The notes below the pieces were generated by a model. The model searched no databases. It was given only the letters and a program-made list of their open reading frames with translations, and was not told where the DNA came from. A program made the translations under genes and the position numbers. A stretch of 5,314 bases of DNA from Candidatus Sediminicultor tertius (GTDB lineage Bacteria; Atribacterota; Phoenicimicrobiia; Phoenicimicrobiales; Phoenicimicrobiaceae), in the NCBI GenBank assembly GCA_003527405.1, contig DPXH01000090.1, positions 2,751-8,064 on the forward strand, read 5' to 3'. Positions 5,314 through 5,314 of the stretch are shown here, piece after piece. How positions within the stretch are numbered: position 1 is the stretch's first letter; every line of letters begins with the position of its first letter.

Positions 5314-5314
5314 A

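Overview
The window is about 5.3 kb of AT-rich bacterial chromosome. It holds four complete protein genes, all on the minus strand, so transcription runs from high to low coordinates. The gene families and codon bias fit an AT-rich, probably anaerobic, uncultivated bacterial lineage. The EF-G paralogue with a DTPGY motif is of a type found in Thermotogae, Firmicutes and Thermus relatives, among others. Atribacterota is a guess only, since no rRNA or other strong taxonomic marker is present.

The right-hand 2.7 kb (2604-5298) looks like one transcription unit. It reads thioredoxin reductase (trxB, 4306-5298), then a TIM-barrel protein of the sugar phosphate isomerase / endonuclease IV superfamily (3460-4287), then lipoyl synthase (lipA, 2604-3467). 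The first two genes are 18 nt apart and the second pair overlaps by 8 nt. Each gene has a purine-rich ribosome binding site. The operon promoter must lie beyond the right edge. trxB supplies NADPH-driven thiol reduction and lipA inserts sulfur into protein-bound octanoyl groups. Both would fit near a glycine cleavage or 2-oxoacid dehydrogenase locus, but no such gene is visible here.

A 402-nt gene-free stretch (2202-2603) separates lipA from the next gene. It holds several repeats. Three short families share a 7-bp period: a TAGTGAA type, an AGTCAGA type present in both orientations, and an ACGAGAT type flanking a strong CCCCGT-GAAA-ACGGGG hairpin. There is also a 12-bp inverted repeat. The left part of the stretch carries a near-consensus sigma-70 promoter (TTGATA, 17 bp, TAGAAT with extended TG) with an exact 18-bp palindrome in its spacer.

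That promoter drives the last gene, a 699-residue EF-G-like translational GTPase (102-2201). All five EF-G domains are recognisable, but the switch II histidine is replaced by tyrosine, which marks it as a paralogue rather than the housekeeping fusA. The last 101 nt are AT-only-like sequence without a recognisable gene or a convincing terminator. I see no sign of a wholly new multi-gene system. The most unusual parts are the repeat-rich intergenic block, the palindromic promoter and the variant GTPase.
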